Program-made: the position numbers and the translations under genes
Part shown: in pieces, positions 26,736 through 37,757 of the stretch
Layout of the letters: each line of letters opens with the position of its first letter
Position numbering within the stretch: the first letter of the stretch is position 1
The notes under the pieces: model-generated
What the model saw: only the letters and a program-made list of their open reading frames with translations
Told to the model about the DNA's origin: nothing
The model's database searches: none
Source of the DNA: Tatumella sp. JGM118
GTDB taxonomy: Bacteria; Pseudomonadota; Gammaproteobacteria; Enterobacterales; Enterobacteriaceae
Direction: 5' to 3'
DNA length: 64,000 bases
Assembly: GCF_018257515.1 (NCBI RefSeq)
Contig: NZ_JAERJR010000011.1
Span: 1 to 64,000 of the forward strand

Positions 26736-27806
26736 ATGCGCGTTGCTGATTTTAATTTTGAACTGCCTGAGTCCCTGATTGCCCATTATCCGCGGGCAGA
26801 ACGAAGCAGCTGCCGCCTGCTGTCCCTCGACGGCCCGACAGGCGAGCTCACCCACGGGGTGTTTACCGATGTGCTGGAAAAACTGAATGCCGGGGATTTG
26901 CTGGTGTTCAATAATACCCGGGTGATCCCGGCCAGAGTCTTCGGGCGCAAAGCCAGTGGCGGTAAGATTGAGATGCTGGTCGAGCGGGTGCTGGATGAGC
27001 ACCGGGTGCTGGCCCATGTCCGTGCCTCAAAAGCCCCGAAGCCCGGCAGCGAATTGCTGTTAGGCGATGATGAAAGCGTGAAAGCCACCATGGTGGCCCG
27101 TCATGACACTTTATTCGAGATTGCTTTTGATGATCAGCGTGCCGTGCTGGAGATCCTCAATCAGGTCGGCCATATGCCACTGCCGCCTTATATCGACCGG
27201 CCGGATGAAGAGTCTGACCGTGAGCTCTACCAGACGGTCTACAGCGCCCGTCCGGGGGCAGTGGCGGCTCCGACCGCGGGACTCCATTTTGATGATGGTC
27301 TGCTGGAGGCTCTGCGCGCAAAAGGCGTGGAGATGGCGTTTGTCACCCTGCATGTGGGGGCCGGCACATTCCAGCCGGTACGGGTGGACAGTATTGAAGA
27401 CCATATAATGCACTCGGAATATGCCGAAGTCCCTCAGGACGTGGTGGATGCGGTGCTGGCCTGTAAAGCCCGTGGCAATAAAGTGGTCGCCGTCGGAACA
27501 ACTTCTGTACGTTCTCTGGAGAGCGCCGCGCAGGCCGCCGGAGAGAGCCTGATCGCGCCGTTTTTTGATGATACGCAGATATTTATTTATCCGGGATATC
27601 AATATCAGGTGATTGATGCTTTGATCACCAACTTCCACCTGCCTGAATCCACGCTTATCATGCTGGTCTCCGCGTTTGCCGGTTACCGGAATACGATGCA
27701 GGCATATCAGCAGGCGGTCGCAGAGCAATATCGTTTCTTCAGTTACGGTGATGCGATGTTTATTACTAAAAATCCTCAGGCGGCTGAACAGCAGGTCGGG
27801 GAATAA
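26736..27806 (+). CDS. queA: tRNA preQ1 ribosyltransferase-isomerase QueA
   Basis: 356 residues, as in E. coli. It transfers and isomerises the ribosyl part of S-adenosylmethionine onto preQ1 at position 34 of GUN-anticodon tRNAs, making epoxyqueuosine. Family blocks are [14 protein letters not shown] near the start, [24 protein letters not shown] and [11 protein letters not shown]. It is followed 84 bases later by tgt, the enzyme acting just before it in the pathway. queC, an earlier pathway gene, is cut by the right end of this window. Confidence 0.97.
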   Translation: MRVADFNFELPESLIAHYPRAERSSCRLLSLDGPTGELTHGVFTDVLEKLNAGDLLVFNNTRVIPARVFGRKASGGKIEMLVERVLDEHRVLAHVRASKAPKPGSELLLGDDESVKATMVARHDTLFEIAFDDQRAVLEILNQVGHMPLPPYIDRPDEESDRELYQTVYSARPGAVAAPTAGLHFDDGLLEALRAKGVEMAFVTLHVGAGTFQPVRVDSIEDHIMHSEYAEVPQDVVDAVLACKARGNKVVAVGTTSVRSLESAAQAAGESLIAPFFDDTQIFIYPGYQYQVIDALITNFHLPESTLIMLVSAFAGYRNTMQAYQQAVAEQYRFFSYGDAMFITKNPQAAEQQVGE

Positions 27807-27854
27807 AAGGGCTGGCAGTTTCCGTCCGGAAACCGCCGCTGATCAGATGTTTAA

Positions 27855-29015
<1,161 letters not shown>

Positions 29016-29040
29016 CTATAAATCCAATGAGGGAAATTTA

Positions 29041-29373
29041 ATGAGCTTTTTCATTTCTGACGCTGTTGCCGCTACGGGTGCCCCGTCTCAGGGAAGTCCG
29101 TATTCTATGGTGATCATGCTGGTCGTATTTGGATTGATCTTTTACTTCATGATTCTGCGCCCGCAGCAGAAGCGTTCTAAAGAACACAAGAAGCTGATGG
29201 ACTCAATCACCAAAGGCGATGAAGTGTTAACCAATGGCGGATTAGTGGGCCGTATCAGCAAAGTGTCAGAGACCGGGTACGTGGTTATTGCTCTGAATGA
29301 TACGACTGAAGTCGTGATCAAACGTGATTTCGTGGCTGCCGTTCTGCCGAAAGGCACAATGAAGGCGCTGTAA
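29041..29373 (+). CDS. yajC: Sec translocon accessory protein YajC
   Basis: 110 residues, as in E. coli. Single N-terminal membrane helix (about 20-38, [17 protein letters not shown]), then the conserved [10 protein letters not shown] and a small cytosolic domain with [12 protein letters not shown]. It joins SecD and SecF in the inner-membrane SecDF-YajC complex that aids protein export. It lies directly between tgt and secD in the operon. Confidence 0.97.
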   Translation: MSFFISDAVAATGAPSQGSPYSMVIMLVVFGLIFYFMILRPQQKRSKEHKKLMDSITKGDEVLTNGGLVGRISKVSETGYVVIALNDTTEVVIKRDFVAAVLPKGTMKAL

Positions 29374-29398
29374 TTTTTTCTTCCCTAAGGGAATTGCC

Positions 29399-31246
29399 GT
29401 GTTAAACCGTTATCCTTTGTGGAAGTACATCATGCTGATCGTGGTTCTCCTGCTCGGTCTGCTGTATGCACTTCCCAACCTGTATGGTGAGGATCCGGCC
29501 GTGCAAGTCACTGGCGCGCGGGGTGCCGCCGCCAGTGAGCAAACGTTGGATCAGATCCAGAATATTCTCCGGCAGGACCATATCCAGAGCAAATCCGTTG
29601 CCCTGGAAAATGGGGCCATTCTTGCCCGCTTTAATAATACCGATATCCAGCTCCGTGCCCGTGAAGCTCTGGTGAGTGGCCTGGGTGACAACTACGTTGT
29701 GGCTCTGAACCTCGCCCCGGCAACCCCGGCGTGGCTGGCAATGCTGTCTGCCGATCCGATGAAACTGGGTCTGGACCTGCGTGGTGGTGTTCACTTCCTG
29801 ATGGAAGTGGATATGGACACCGCACTGGGTAAGCTGCAGGAACAAAATTCCGACAGCCTGCGCAGTGATTTACGTGCTCAGAACATCCCGTATACCACGA
29901 TCGGTAAAGCGCCTGACTATGGTGTCACCATCGGTTTCGCGAACGGGACTGATCGGGATAAAGCCATCAGCTACCTCACTCCGCGTCACAGTGACTTAGT
30001 CATTAACTCTGCAGGAAATAACGCCCTGACCGCAGTCATGACCGATGCACGGATGAGCGAAGCCCGTGAATATGCGGTTCAGCAGAACATTAACATTCTG
30101 CGTAACCGTGTGAATCAGCTGGGTGTGGCAGAACCGCTGGTTCAGCGCCAGGGAACTGACCGTATCGTGGTTGAGTTACCGGGTATCCAGGACACTGCGC
30201 GTGCTAAAGAGATCCTCGGCGCGACAGCAACGCTGGAGTTCCGTCCGGTCAACACCTCCGTTGATCCTGCGGCGGCAGCTCAGGGCCGTGTGCCAGGGGA
30301 TTCTGAAGTTAAGATGACCCGTGATGGTCAGCCGGTGGTGCTGTACAAGCGTGTGATCCTGACCGGTGACCATATTACCGATTCCACGTCCAGTATGGAT
30401 GAGTATAACCAGCCTCAGGTTAATATTTCCCTCGACAGTACCGGCGGAAATATGATGTCTGATTATACCAAGGACAATATCGGTAAACCGATGGCAACCC
30501 TGTTTGTGCAGTACAAAGACAGCGGTAAGAAAGATGCCAAAGGTCGTGCGATTCTGGAAAAAGAAGAAGAAGTTATCAACGTGGCCAATATTCAGTCACG
30601 CCTGGGTAACAGCTTCCGCATTACCGGTATCAGCAATCCGAACGAAGCGCGTCAGTTATCGTTACTGCTACGTGCGGGAGCGCTGATTGCGCCGATTCAG
30701 ATCGTTGAAGAACGTACCATCGGCCCGACCATGGGACAACAGAACATTAATCAGGGTCTGCATGCCTGCCTGTGGGGACTGATTGCCTCTATCCTGTTTA
30801 TGGTCCTGTACTATAAAAAGTTTGGTGTGATTGCCACCACAGCGTTGATTGCCAACCTGGTTCTGATTGTCGGGATCATGTCGCTGCTGCCGGGGGCAAC
30901 CTTAACCATGCCAGGTATTGCGGGGATAGTATTAACCCTCGCGGTCGCCGTCGATGCGAATGTGTTGATTAACGAACGTATAAAAGAAGAACTTCGTAAT
31001 GGTCGCAGTGTTCAGCAGGCTATTCACGAGGGATATCGTGGTGCGTTCTCCAGTATTGTCGATGCCAACGTTACGACGCTGATTACTGCAATCATCCTGT
31101 ACGCCGTCGGTACCGGGTCCATCAAAGGATTTGCTATCACAACGGCCATCGGTGTTGCGACCTCCATGTTCACAGCAATTGTCGGGACACGTGCCATCGT
31201 GAACCTGCTGTATGGCGGCAAACGTATCAACAAGCTGTCAATTTGA
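29399..31246 (+). CDS. secD: Protein translocase subunit SecD
   Basis: 615 residues. Membrane helix 1 lies near the N-terminus and a large periplasmic domain spans about 30-450. The family motif D-L-R-G-G-V-H-F (about 126-133) follows D-P-M-K-L-G-L. Five further helices form an RND-type bundle at the C-terminus, with [17 protein letters not shown] carrying the proton-relay acid. With SecF it uses the proton gradient to pull exported chains through SecYEG. The start is GTG with TAAGGGA upstream. secF begins 10 bases after the stop. Confidence 0.97.
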   Translation: MLNRYPLWKYIMLIVVLLLGLLYALPNLYGEDPAVQVTGARGAAASEQTLDQIQNILRQDHIQSKSVALENGAILARFNNTDIQLRAREALVSGLGDNYVVALNLAPATPAWLAMLSADPMKLGLDLRGGVHFLMEVDMDTALGKLQEQNSDSLRSDLRAQNIPYTTIGKAPDYGVTIGFANGTDRDKAISYLTPRHSDLVINSAGNNALTAVMTDARMSEAREYAVQQNINILRNRVNQLGVAEPLVQRQGTDRIVVELPGIQDTARAKEILGATATLEFRPVNTSVDPAAAAQGRVPGDSEVKMTRDGQPVVLYKRVILTGDHITDSTSSMDEYNQPQVNISLDSTGGNMMSDYTKDNIGKPMATLFVQYKDSGKKDAKGRAILEKEEEVINVANIQSRLGNSFRITGISNPNEARQLSLLLRAGALIAPIQIVEERTIGPTMGQQNINQGLHACLWGLIASILFMVLYYKKFGVIATTALIANLVLIVGIMSLLPGATLTMPGIAGIVLTLAVAVDANVLINERIKEELRNGRSVQQAIHEGYRGAFSSIVDANVTTLITAIILYAVGTGSIKGFAITTAIGVATSMFTAIVGTRAIVNLLYGGKRINKLSI

Positions 31247-31256
31247 GGAGCGCGTA

Positions 31257-32225
31257 GTGGCACAGCAATATAGTGTTGAACAGTTAAATTATGGCCGTAA
31301 AGTCTACGACTTTATGCGCTGGGACTATGTGGCTTTCGCTATCTCCGGGATCCTGCTGATAGCGTCTGTCGTCGTGATGGGTGTCCGTGGTTTTAACTGG
31401 GGTCTGGATTTCACCGGCGGTACGGTGATTGAAATTACTCTGGAGAAACCCGGCGAGCTGGATACCATGCGTCAGGCATTACAACATGCCGGATTCATGG
31501 AGCCGGAAGTCCAGAACTTCGGCAGCAGCCGTGATGTGATGGTGCGCTTGTCCCCGCATGCCGGAAATACCGGACAGGAACTGGGGAACAAGGTGGTCTC
31601 TGTCATAAATCAGGCCACCAGCCAGACGGCAATAGTCAAACGTATCGAGTTTGTCGGACCGAGTGTCGGCAGTGATCTCGCCCAGGCCGGGGGCATGGCA
31701 TTACTTGTCGCGCTGATCTGTATCCTGGTCTATGTCGGTTTCCGCTTTGAGTGGCGACTGGCATTGGGGGCAGTACTGGCACTGGCGCACGACGTGGTGA
31801 TCACGATGGGGATCCTCTCGCTGTTCCATATCGAGATTGACCTGACTATCATCGCATCACTGATGTCGGTTATCGGTTACTCGCTGAACGACAGCATCGT
31901 GGTCTCTGACCGTATTCGTGAGAACTTCCGCAAAATCCGCCGCGGAACACCGTACGACATCGTCAATGTCTCGCTGACGCAGACACTGAGTCGTACCATT
32001 ATGACCTCAGCGACCACGCTGGTGGTGGTACTGATGTTGTTCCTGTTCGGTGGCGAATTACTGCGTGGCTTCTCGCTGACCATGTTAATCGGTGTCACCA
32101 TCGGTACAGTGTCATCCATTTATGTGGCCTCTGCCCTGGCACTGAAGCTGGGCATGAAGCGTGAACATATGCTGGTTCAGAAAGTTGAAAAAGAGGGGGC
32201 GGATCAGAAATCGTTGTTACCGTAA
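31257..32225 (+). CDS. secF: Protein translocase subunit SecF
   Basis: 322 residues. Six membrane helices; the [10 protein letters not shown] motif follows helix 1, and the fourth/fifth helix region has [15 protein letters not shown]. It pairs with SecD. The GTG at 31257 was chosen over the longer open frame because GAGGAG lies 6 bases upstream and the product then starts like E. coli SecF ([10 protein letters not shown]). A strong terminator follows, closing the operon. Confidence 0.97.
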   Translation: MAQQYSVEQLNYGRKVYDFMRWDYVAFAISGILLIASVVVMGVRGFNWGLDFTGGTVIEITLEKPGELDTMRQALQHAGFMEPEVQNFGSSRDVMVRLSPHAGNTGQELGNKVVSVINQATSQTAIVKRIEFVGPSVGSDLAQAGGMALLVALICILVYVGFRFEWRLALGAVLALAHDVVITMGILSLFHIEIDLTIIASLMSVIGYSLNDSIVVSDRIRENFRKIRRGTPYDIVNVSLTQTLSRTIMTSATTLVVVLMLFLFGGELLRGFSLTMLIGVTIGTVSSIYVASALALKLGMKREHMLVQKVEKEGADQKSLLP

Positions 32226-32250
32226 TACGATTTCCCGTCATAACTCTGAA

Positions 32251-32281
32251 AAAGGCAGCCCGCAGGGGCTGCCTTTTTTTA
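32251..32281 (+). terminator. Terminator of secDF operon
   Basis: An 8-bp stem (GGCAGCCC with GGGCTGCC) closing GCAG, preceded by A and followed by eight T. Confidence 0.92.
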
Positions 32282-32401
32282 TGGTCTGAGTCGTCTGCCA
32301 CACCTCACACAAGCCCCGGTCATGGCAAACTGTCATCATGAGAGATGACATCCGTCCCTTAACCACAAAACGGTCAATCTATCTCAGGATTGGCCGCCCG
32401 G

Positions 32402-32953
32402 TTAACGGGGGCGCGTAACCGCGGCTGAGATTTCCGGCATAAACTGATGCACATTGACCACCAGCACCTGGCCATCTTTAAGCCTGATTTCCGGCAGAAT
32501 AAAGCGGGCCTGTTCCGACGGCGCCAATGGAACCGCCCGCTGTAACACCTGGCGTTTCACAATCACCGGGACAGCATTCCGGTATCCCTGTTCATCAGAG
32601 ACCGTCGCCAGTTCGGCCGTGATCGTGAAGGGGGGCAGCGACCAGGTCTGCTGGTTTTTAACCAGTAATACCGGCAAGCCCCCGGGACTTACCGGAGCCA
32701 GTTTTGTCAGCACCTTACCTTGCGCGGTAACGAGTGACACCGCACTGTCCGCCAGAGGCAGTAGCCAGGCGCCGCGGGTGGACGCCGCATTGAGTTGCCG
32801 CTGATAAGCCAGAGCCTCTGACTGGGCAGATAACCGGCTCAGATCCCGGTTCAGCTGGCCGACACTGTCGGTCAGCCGGGCCGGCGGCTGCGACGAACTG
32901 CACCCCGCAAGTAATAACGAAACGGCAATGATGCTGAGGCTGGTTTTCTTCAT
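32402..32953 (-). CDS. yajI: DUF3251 lipoprotein YajI
   Basis: 183 residues. A lipoprotein signal peptide with lipobox L-L-A-G-C places the acylated Cys at 18. The remainder matches the DUF3251 domain typified by E. coli YajI, a membrane-anchored protein of unknown function. A short helical stretch (R-L-T-D-S-V-G-Q-L-N-R-D-L-S-R-L) is followed by a beta-rich domain. The frame is open 45 codons further, but the ATG at 32953 begins the signal peptide. It starts 7 bases after the kbp stop, so the two are likely co-transcribed. In E. coli yajI lies next to nrdR, consistent with this place. Confidence 0.85.
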   Translation of the reverse strand: MKKTSLSIIAVSLLLAGCSSSQPPARLTDSVGQLNRDLSRLSAQSEALAYQRQLNAASTRGAWLLPLADSAVSLVTAQGKVLTKLAPVSPGGLPVLLVKNQQTWSLPPFTITAELATVSDEQGYRNAVPVIVKRQVLQRAVPLAPSEQARFILPEIRLKDGQVLVVNVHQFMPEISAAVTRPR

Positions 32954-32960
32954 GCGAATA

Positions 32961-33395
32961 TTATGCCTGAGGAATGCGCAGTGCCTGACCCGGATAAATT
33001 TTGTCCGGACTGGAGAGCATAGGCTTGTTCGCTTCAAAAATTTTATTGTACTGATTAGCATCCCCGTAAACCTGCTTAGAGATAGCACTCAGGGTGTCTC
33101 CGGATTTTACGGTATAGATCGTCGGTGCCGTTTCCGGGCCGTCGGTGCTGACTTTGTCATCCACATGGGTGATCCCCGCCACATTACCGACGGCAACCAG
33201 GATTTTTTCTTTCAGTTCCTGGCTCAGGCCATCACCGGTCACGGTGGCTGTCCCGTCATTGACACTGACATTCACTTTATCGCTGTCAGGCAGGCCCAGT
33301 TTTTTTAAATGATCCTGGATCTTGCTGCCATCGTCCGCAGAGACAGAATCCCATAATTTTTCGCCAGCTTCTTTAACAAAACTAAATAAACCCAT
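32961..33395 (-). CDS. kbp: Potassium-binding protein Kbp (BON-LysM)
   Basis: 144 residues, near the 149 of E. coli Kbp (YgaU). The N-terminal family segment is [15 protein letters not shown]. The BON domain (about 20-85, [14 protein letters not shown]) and the LysM domain (about 93-142, [18 protein letters not shown]) follow. E. coli Kbp is a cytosolic protein that binds K+ and alters conformation. There is no signal peptide. In E. coli it is far from this locus; here it leads a two-gene unit with yajI. Confidence 0.93.
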   Translation of the reverse strand: MGLFSFVKEAGEKLWDSVSADDGSKIQDHLKKLGLPDSDKVNVSVNDGTATVTGDGLSQELKEKILVAVGNVAGITHVDDKVSTDGPETAPTIYTVKSGDTLSAISKQVYGDANQYNKIFEANKPMLSSPDKIYPGQALRIPQA

Positions 33396-33577
33396 ACTGA
33401 TTGACTCCTGATTTTTTTGAGGATCTTTACGATAAACACATTAAGCATAGTCGTAAACAGTGATAAAGAATAACGCGGTTACGGCAAAATGAAAGTCACC
33501 GCACGTGAATACATTTAGTTAACGATGTCTTCGCGTTACACTAGACTGAATGATTACTTAAGCCCGGGAATAATTCG

Positions 33578-34036
33578 ATGCATTGTCCGTTTTGCGCAGC
33601 CGTAGATACCAAGGTCATAGACTCCCGACTGGTCAGTGAGGGTTCATCGGTACGTCGTCGTCGTCAGTGTCTGGTCTGCCATGAACGGTTTACCACGTTT
33701 GAGGTGGCAGAACTGGTGATGCCCAGAGTGGTAAAAAGTGACGATGTGCGTGAACCCTTTGACGAAGATAAGCTGGTACGCGGCATGATGAAGGCACTGG
33801 AGAAGCGTCCGGTAAGTTCAGACGCGCTGGACAGTGCCGTTCACCGGATCAAAGCGCATCTGCGGGCCACCGGGGAGAGAGAGGTCCCCAGTAAAATGCT
33901 GGGTAACCTGGTGATGGATGAACTGAAAATGCTGGATAAAGTGGCGTATATCCGCTTTGCCTCTGTGTATCGCAGTTTTGAGGATATCCGCGAATTCGGC
34001 GAAGAGATTGCCCGTTTACAGGATAAACGTGAATGA
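33578..34036 (+). CDS. nrdR: Transcriptional repressor NrdR
   Basis: 152 residues. A zinc ribbon with C3, C6, C31 and C34 (C-P-F-C … C-L-V-C) and the basic R-R-R-R stretch is followed by an ATP-cone domain ([16 protein letters not shown]). It represses ribonucleotide reductase genes in response to dATP. The ATG at 33578 gives M-H-C-P-F-C, the universal start. Its TGA overlaps the ribD ATG (ATGA), and it heads the ribD-ribH-nusB cluster as in E. coli. Confidence 0.98.
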   Translation: MHCPFCAAVDTKVIDSRLVSEGSSVRRRRQCLVCHERFTTFEVAELVMPRVVKSDDVREPFDEDKLVRGMMKALEKRPVSSDALDSAVHRIKAHLRATGEREVPSKMLGNLVMDELKMLDKVAYIRFASVYRSFEDIREFGEEIARLQDKRE

Positions 34037-35136
34037 CTGATCAGGTATTTATGGCCAGGGCGCTGGAGCTGGCCAGACGCGGCCGCTTTACCACCGCCCC
34101 TAACCCGAATGTCGGATGTGTGATTGTCCGGGACGGGCAGATTGTCGGGGAAGGCTGGCATCAGCGGGCCGGGGAACCTCACGCCGAGGTCCATGCGCTT
34201 CGTGCCGCCGGAGACGCGGCCCGGGGTGCCACGGCCTATGTTACGCTGGAGCCGTGCAGCCATTTTGGCCGAACCCCCCCGTGTTGTGATGCCTTAATTG
34301 CGGCAGGCGTCTCCCGTGTGGTGGCCGCGATGCAGGATCCGAATCCGGAAGTGGCGGGGCGGGGACTCTATCGTCTGCGCCAGGCCGGCATTGAGGTCAG
34401 TCATGGTCTGATGCAACAGGACGCCGAGGCCCTGAACCGCGGTTTTCTGAAACGTATGCGCACCGGGTTTCCGTGGGTACAGTTAAAACTGGGGGCTTCG
34501 CTGGATGGCCGAACGGCCATGGCGAGTGGCGAGAGCCAGTGGATCACTTCCGCGGCCGCCCGCAGGGATGTGCAGCACTTCCGCGCACAGAGCCACGCCA
34601 TTCTCAGCACGGCTAAAACGGTCATTGCCGATAATGCGGCCCTGACCGTGCGTGCGGGTTCACTGGACAGTGAGACACTGACGGCCATCGGCGGTGCCAC
34701 TCACCTTCGCCAGCCTGTCCGTGTGATAGCCGACCGGCAGCAGCAATTACAGCCTTCACAGTCGGTGTTTTCCGGGCCAGGTGATACCTGGCTGATACGC
34801 TCCCGTCCCGACGGGGAATGGCCGGAGACAGTGAAGCAGATAGTGGTGCCGGAACACGACGGAGGGTTTGACCTCGTGGCACTGATGATGCAGTTAGGCC
34901 GCCAGCAGATTAACAGTGTCTGGACGGAAGCCGGTGCGACACTGGCTGGCGCGCTGATACGCGCGGGGGTGGTGGATGAACTGATCGTTTACCTGGCGCC
35001 GAAGCTTCTCGGTAATGAAGCCCGCGGGCTCTGTGCCTTACCGGGGCTCACCCGGCTGGCCGATGCCCCGGCATTTTGTTTTGAGGATGTTCGCCGTATC
35101 GGTGATGACTTGCGGGTTATTTTACGCCCTGAATAA
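34033..35136 (+). CDS. ribD: Riboflavin biosynthesis deaminase/reductase RibD
   Basis: 367 residues, bifunctional. The N-terminal deaminase has zinc ligands His50 (H-A-E, with catalytic Glu52), Cys75 and Cys84 ([11 protein letters not shown]). The C-terminal reductase starts about residue 147 ([12 protein letters not shown]) and uses NADPH. Together they turn the GTP-derived pyrimidine into 5-amino-6-ribitylamino-uracil phosphate. Translationally coupled to nrdR; ribH, the next but one step, follows. Confidence 0.97.
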   Translation: MTDQVFMARALELARRGRFTTAPNPNVGCVIVRDGQIVGEGWHQRAGEPHAEVHALRAAGDAARGATAYVTLEPCSHFGRTPPCCDALIAAGVSRVVAAMQDPNPEVAGRGLYRLRQAGIEVSHGLMQQDAEALNRGFLKRMRTGFPWVQLKLGASLDGRTAMASGESQWITSAAARRDVQHFRAQSHAILSTAKTVIADNAALTVRAGSLDSETLTAIGGATHLRQPVRVIADRQQQLQPSQSVFSGPGDTWLIRSRPDGEWPETVKQIVVPEHDGGFDLVALMMQLGRQQINSVWTEAGATLAGALIRAGVVDELIVYLAPKLLGNEARGLCALPGLTRLADAPAFCFEDVRRIGDDLRVILRPE

Positions 35137-35246
35137 GAGTTTGCGCAAAAGCGAGAGCAGAGCGCGAAAGAGTATGCTAAAATTCGCCCCCCTTGCCGGG
35201 CGACCCGACTTTTACCTGAAAGCGATTTTTACCTGAAAGGAAGTGT

Positions 35247-35717
35247 ATGAAAATTATCGAAGCTGCTGTAGCAACGCCTGAAGCTAACGTTGCCATTGTC
35301 ATTGCCCGTTTTAATAATTTTATCAATGACAGCCTGCTGAACGGTGCTATCGATGCGCTGAAACGTATTGGTCAGGTGAAAGATGAAAATATTACCGTCG
35401 TCTGGGTTCCCGGAGCTTACGAATTACCTCTGGCTGCGCGCGCGCTGTGTAACACCGGTAAATATAATGCGGTGATCGCGCTCGGAACCGTGATCCGTGG
35501 CGGAACAGCCCACTTTGAATTTGTGGCCGGGGAAGCCAGTTCCGGTATTGCCAATGTGGCAATGAACAGCGACATTCCTGTCGCCTTCGGGGTGTTAACA
35601 ACCGAAAATATCGAGCAGGCTATTGAGCGTGCCGGTACTAAAGCGGGTAATAAAGGTGCCGAAGCGGCACTGACCGCACTTGAAATGATTAATGTTTTAG
35701 AAGCTATTAACGCCTGA
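35247..35717 (+). CDS. ribH: Lumazine synthase
   Basis: 156 residues, as in E. coli. It condenses 5-amino-6-ribitylaminouracil with dihydroxybutanone phosphate to give lumazine, and forms icosahedral 60-mers. Substrate blocks [22 protein letters not shown] (catalytic His in T-A-H) and the late [12 protein letters not shown] are present. AGG at 35238-35240 precedes the ATG at 35247. The 110-base gap before it contains a TATGCTAAAAT-like -10 and two copies of TTTTACCTGAAAG (35210, 35227). nusB follows by 16 bases. Confidence 0.97.
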   Translation: MKIIEAAVATPEANVAIVIARFNNFINDSLLNGAIDALKRIGQVKDENITVVWVPGAYELPLAARALCNTGKYNAVIALGTVIRGGTAHFEFVAGEASSGIANVAMNSDIPVAFGVLTTENIEQAIERAGTKAGNKGAEAALTALEMINVLEAINA

Positions 35718-35733
35718 TCTTAAGGGGAATTTT

Positions 35734-36153
35734 GTGAAACCTGCTGCTCGCCGCCGTGCCCGGGAGTGTGCCCTCCAGGCACTCTATTCCTGGCAGATAT
35801 CCAATAATGACATTTCCGATGTGGAATACCAGTTTCTGGCGGAACAGGACGTCAAAGATGTTGATGTTAACTATTTCCGCGAAATACTGGCGGGTGTCGC
35901 GAACAACAGTGCCTACCTTGATGGTCTGATGCAGCCTTACCTGACCCGTCGTCTGGATGAGCTGGGCCAGGTTGAAAAAGCCGCATTACGTATTGCGCTG
36001 TATGAACTGAGCAAGCGTGACGACGTGCCTTATAAAGTCGCTATCAACGAAGGTATTGAACTGGCGAAGGTCTTTGGTGCCGAAGACAGCCATAAGTTTG
36101 TGAATGGCGTTCTGGATAAAGCAGCACCACAAATTCGTCCGAATCGTAAGTAA
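35734..36153 (+). CDS. nusB: Transcription antitermination factor NusB
   Basis: 139 residues, all-helical RNA-binding protein that with NusE (S10) binds boxA and prevents early termination in rRNA operons. Conserved blocks: [13 protein letters not shown] near the start, then [19 protein letters not shown] and [24 protein letters not shown]. The start is GTG with AAGGGGA upstream. An intrinsic terminator lies right after the stop, before thiL. Confidence 0.97.
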   Translation: MKPAARRRARECALQALYSWQISNNDISDVEYQFLAEQDVKDVDVNYFREILAGVANNSAYLDGLMQPYLTRRLDELGQVEKAALRIALYELSKRDDVPYKVAINEGIELAKVFGAEDSHKFVNGVLDKAAPQIRPNRK

Positions 36154-36161
36154 TGATACTC

Positions 36162-36184
36162 AGGCCGGTTCTCCGGCCTTTTTT
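36162..36184 (+). terminator. Terminator between nusB and thiL
   Basis: A 7-bp stem (AGGCCGG with CCGGCCT) and 4-base loop followed by six T, 9 bases after the nusB stop. It lies inside what is normally treated as one gene cluster. Confidence 0.82.
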
Positions 36185-36218
36185 ATATCAATAACGTACC
36201 TGTTGAGTGATCCCGCTT

Positions 36219-37196
36219 ATGTCCTGTGGCGAATTTGAGCTCATTGCTCGTTATTTTAATCGTGTTACCAGCTCGCGTCGTGATGTCATCAAAGGCATCG
36301 GAGACGATTGTGCTCTTCTTAATGTCCCTGAAAAAAAGACCCTGGCGATCAGTACCGATACGCTGGTGGAAGGGATACATTTCCTGCGTGATATTCATCC
36401 TTCCGATCTTGGCTATAAAGCCTTAGCGGTCAATCTCAGTGATCTTGCGGCGATGGGGGCAGACCCTGCCTGGCTGACACTGGCACTGACGTTACCGTCG
36501 GTCGATGAGGCGTGGTTGCAGGCGTTCAGTGACAGCCTGTTTGAACTGCTGGATTACTACGACATGCAACTGGTCGGCGGAGATACGACCCGTGGCCCGC
36601 TCAGTATGACGCTGGGTATTCACGGGCTGGTTCCGGAAGGGCGGGCACTGAAACGCAACGGTGCCAAACCGGGTGACTGGATCTTTGTGACCGGTACCCT
36701 GGGGGACAGCGCCGCCGGGCTGGCACTGTTACAGCATCATGTCCGTACCGACGACCCGGCCATCTATGAGGCGCTGATCAAGCGCCATCTCCGGCCAGTC
36801 CCCCGCATCCTGCAGGGCCAGGCGCTGCGTGATCTCGCCACGTCAGCGATAGATATTTCGGACGGTCTGCTGGCGGATATCGGACATATTCTGAAGAACA
36901 GCCGGGTCGGTGCCAGAATCAACATCGATACCTTGCCACTCTCTACCGCACTGACCGAAGGGTTCGGTAAAGAGCAGGCACAACGCTGGGCGCTCGGTGG
37001 TGGTGAAGATTATGAGCTATGTTTCACCGTACCGGAGATCAATCGCGGTGCGCTGGCGGTCTCCCTTGACCACCTCGGTGTTCCTTATCACTGTATCGGC
37101 CAGATAGCGCCGGAAAGTGAAGGGCTGGTGCTGCTGGATCAGGGTAAGCCTGCCACGCTTCATGTGAAAGGATACGATCATTTTGGCCGGAAATAG
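36219..37196 (+). CDS. thiL: Thiamine-monophosphate kinase
   Basis: 325 residues, as in E. coli. It phosphorylates thiamine monophosphate to the active diphosphate with ATP. Features of the PurM/ThiL fold: [20 protein letters not shown] (Mg and ATP binding), [16 protein letters not shown] and [10 protein letters not shown]. The ATG at 36219 matches the family start M-x-C-G-E-F; a GTG four codons upstream is less likely. pgpA overlaps its end by 14 bases. Confidence 0.96.
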   Translation: MSCGEFELIARYFNRVTSSRRDVIKGIGDDCALLNVPEKKTLAISTDTLVEGIHFLRDIHPSDLGYKALAVNLSDLAAMGADPAWLTLALTLPSVDEAWLQAFSDSLFELLDYYDMQLVGGDTTRGPLSMTLGIHGLVPEGRALKRNGAKPGDWIFVTGTLGDSAAGLALLQHHVRTDDPAIYEALIKRHLRPVPRILQGQALRDLATSAIDISDGLLADIGHILKNSRVGARINIDTLPLSTALTEGFGKEQAQRWALGGGEDYELCFTVPEINRGALAVSLDHLGVPYHCIGQIAPESEGLVLLDQGKPATLHVKGYDHFGRK

Positions 37197-37692
37197 ACAA
37201 CAAGTTATCTCACGTCTGCGACTGAGTAACCCGTGGCACCTCCTCGCCGTAGGTTTCGGTAGCGGACTCAGCCCGGTGATGCCGGGCACTGCCGGGTCAC
37301 TGGCGGCGATCCCGTTCTGGTATTTTCTGATCCAGCTGCCGCAGGAACTCTATTATCTGATCGTGTTACTGGGGATCTGTCTGGGGGTCTATCTCTGCCA
37401 CAGAACCGCAAAAGATATGGGTGTGCATGATCATGGCAGTATTGTCTGGGATGAATTTATCGGTATGTGGATAACGCTGGTGGCGATCCCGAATCATCAC
37501 TGGCAATGGATAGCGATCGGATTCGTGGTGTTCCGCGTTTTTGATATCTGGAAACCCTGGCCTATCCGCTGGTTTGATCGCAATGTCCGGGGCGGAATGG
37601 GGATTATGGTCGATGATATTGTCGCCGGGGTGATCTCTGCGGCGTTAATCTTTGCAGTGGCACACTACTTTCCTGCCTTCATTCCCTTCTGA
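37183..37692 (+). CDS. pgpA: Phosphatidylglycerophosphatase A
   Basis: 169 residues. It dephosphorylates phosphatidylglycerophosphate to phosphatidylglycerol at the inner membrane. Hydrophobic helices follow the conserved [24 protein letters not shown]. Acidic catalytic blocks are [15 protein letters not shown] and [11 protein letters not shown]. The start is TTG inside the end of thiL, with AAGGA 10 bases upstream, which suggests translational coupling. Convergent with dxs. Confidence 0.95.
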   Translation: MAGNRQQVISRLRLSNPWHLLAVGFGSGLSPVMPGTAGSLAAIPFWYFLIQLPQELYYLIVLLGICLGVYLCHRTAKDMGVHDHGSIVWDEFIGMWITLVAIPNHHWQWIAIGFVVFRVFDIWKPWPIRWFDRNVRGGMGIMVDDIVAGVISAALIFAVAHYFPAFIPF

Positions 37693-37717
37693 TTAAGCAT
37701 CACCGGGTCAGAAAGCA

Positions 37718-37750
37718 GTCAGATTCGGCACACAGGTTGCCGAATCTGAC
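37718..37750. terminator. Hairpin between pgpA and dxs
   Basis: A perfect 13-bp stem (37718-37730 with 37738-37750) and 7-base loop lies between the convergent stop codons. There is no U tract; probably a bidirectional terminator. Confidence 0.65.
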
Positions 37751-37757
37751 TTACCGC

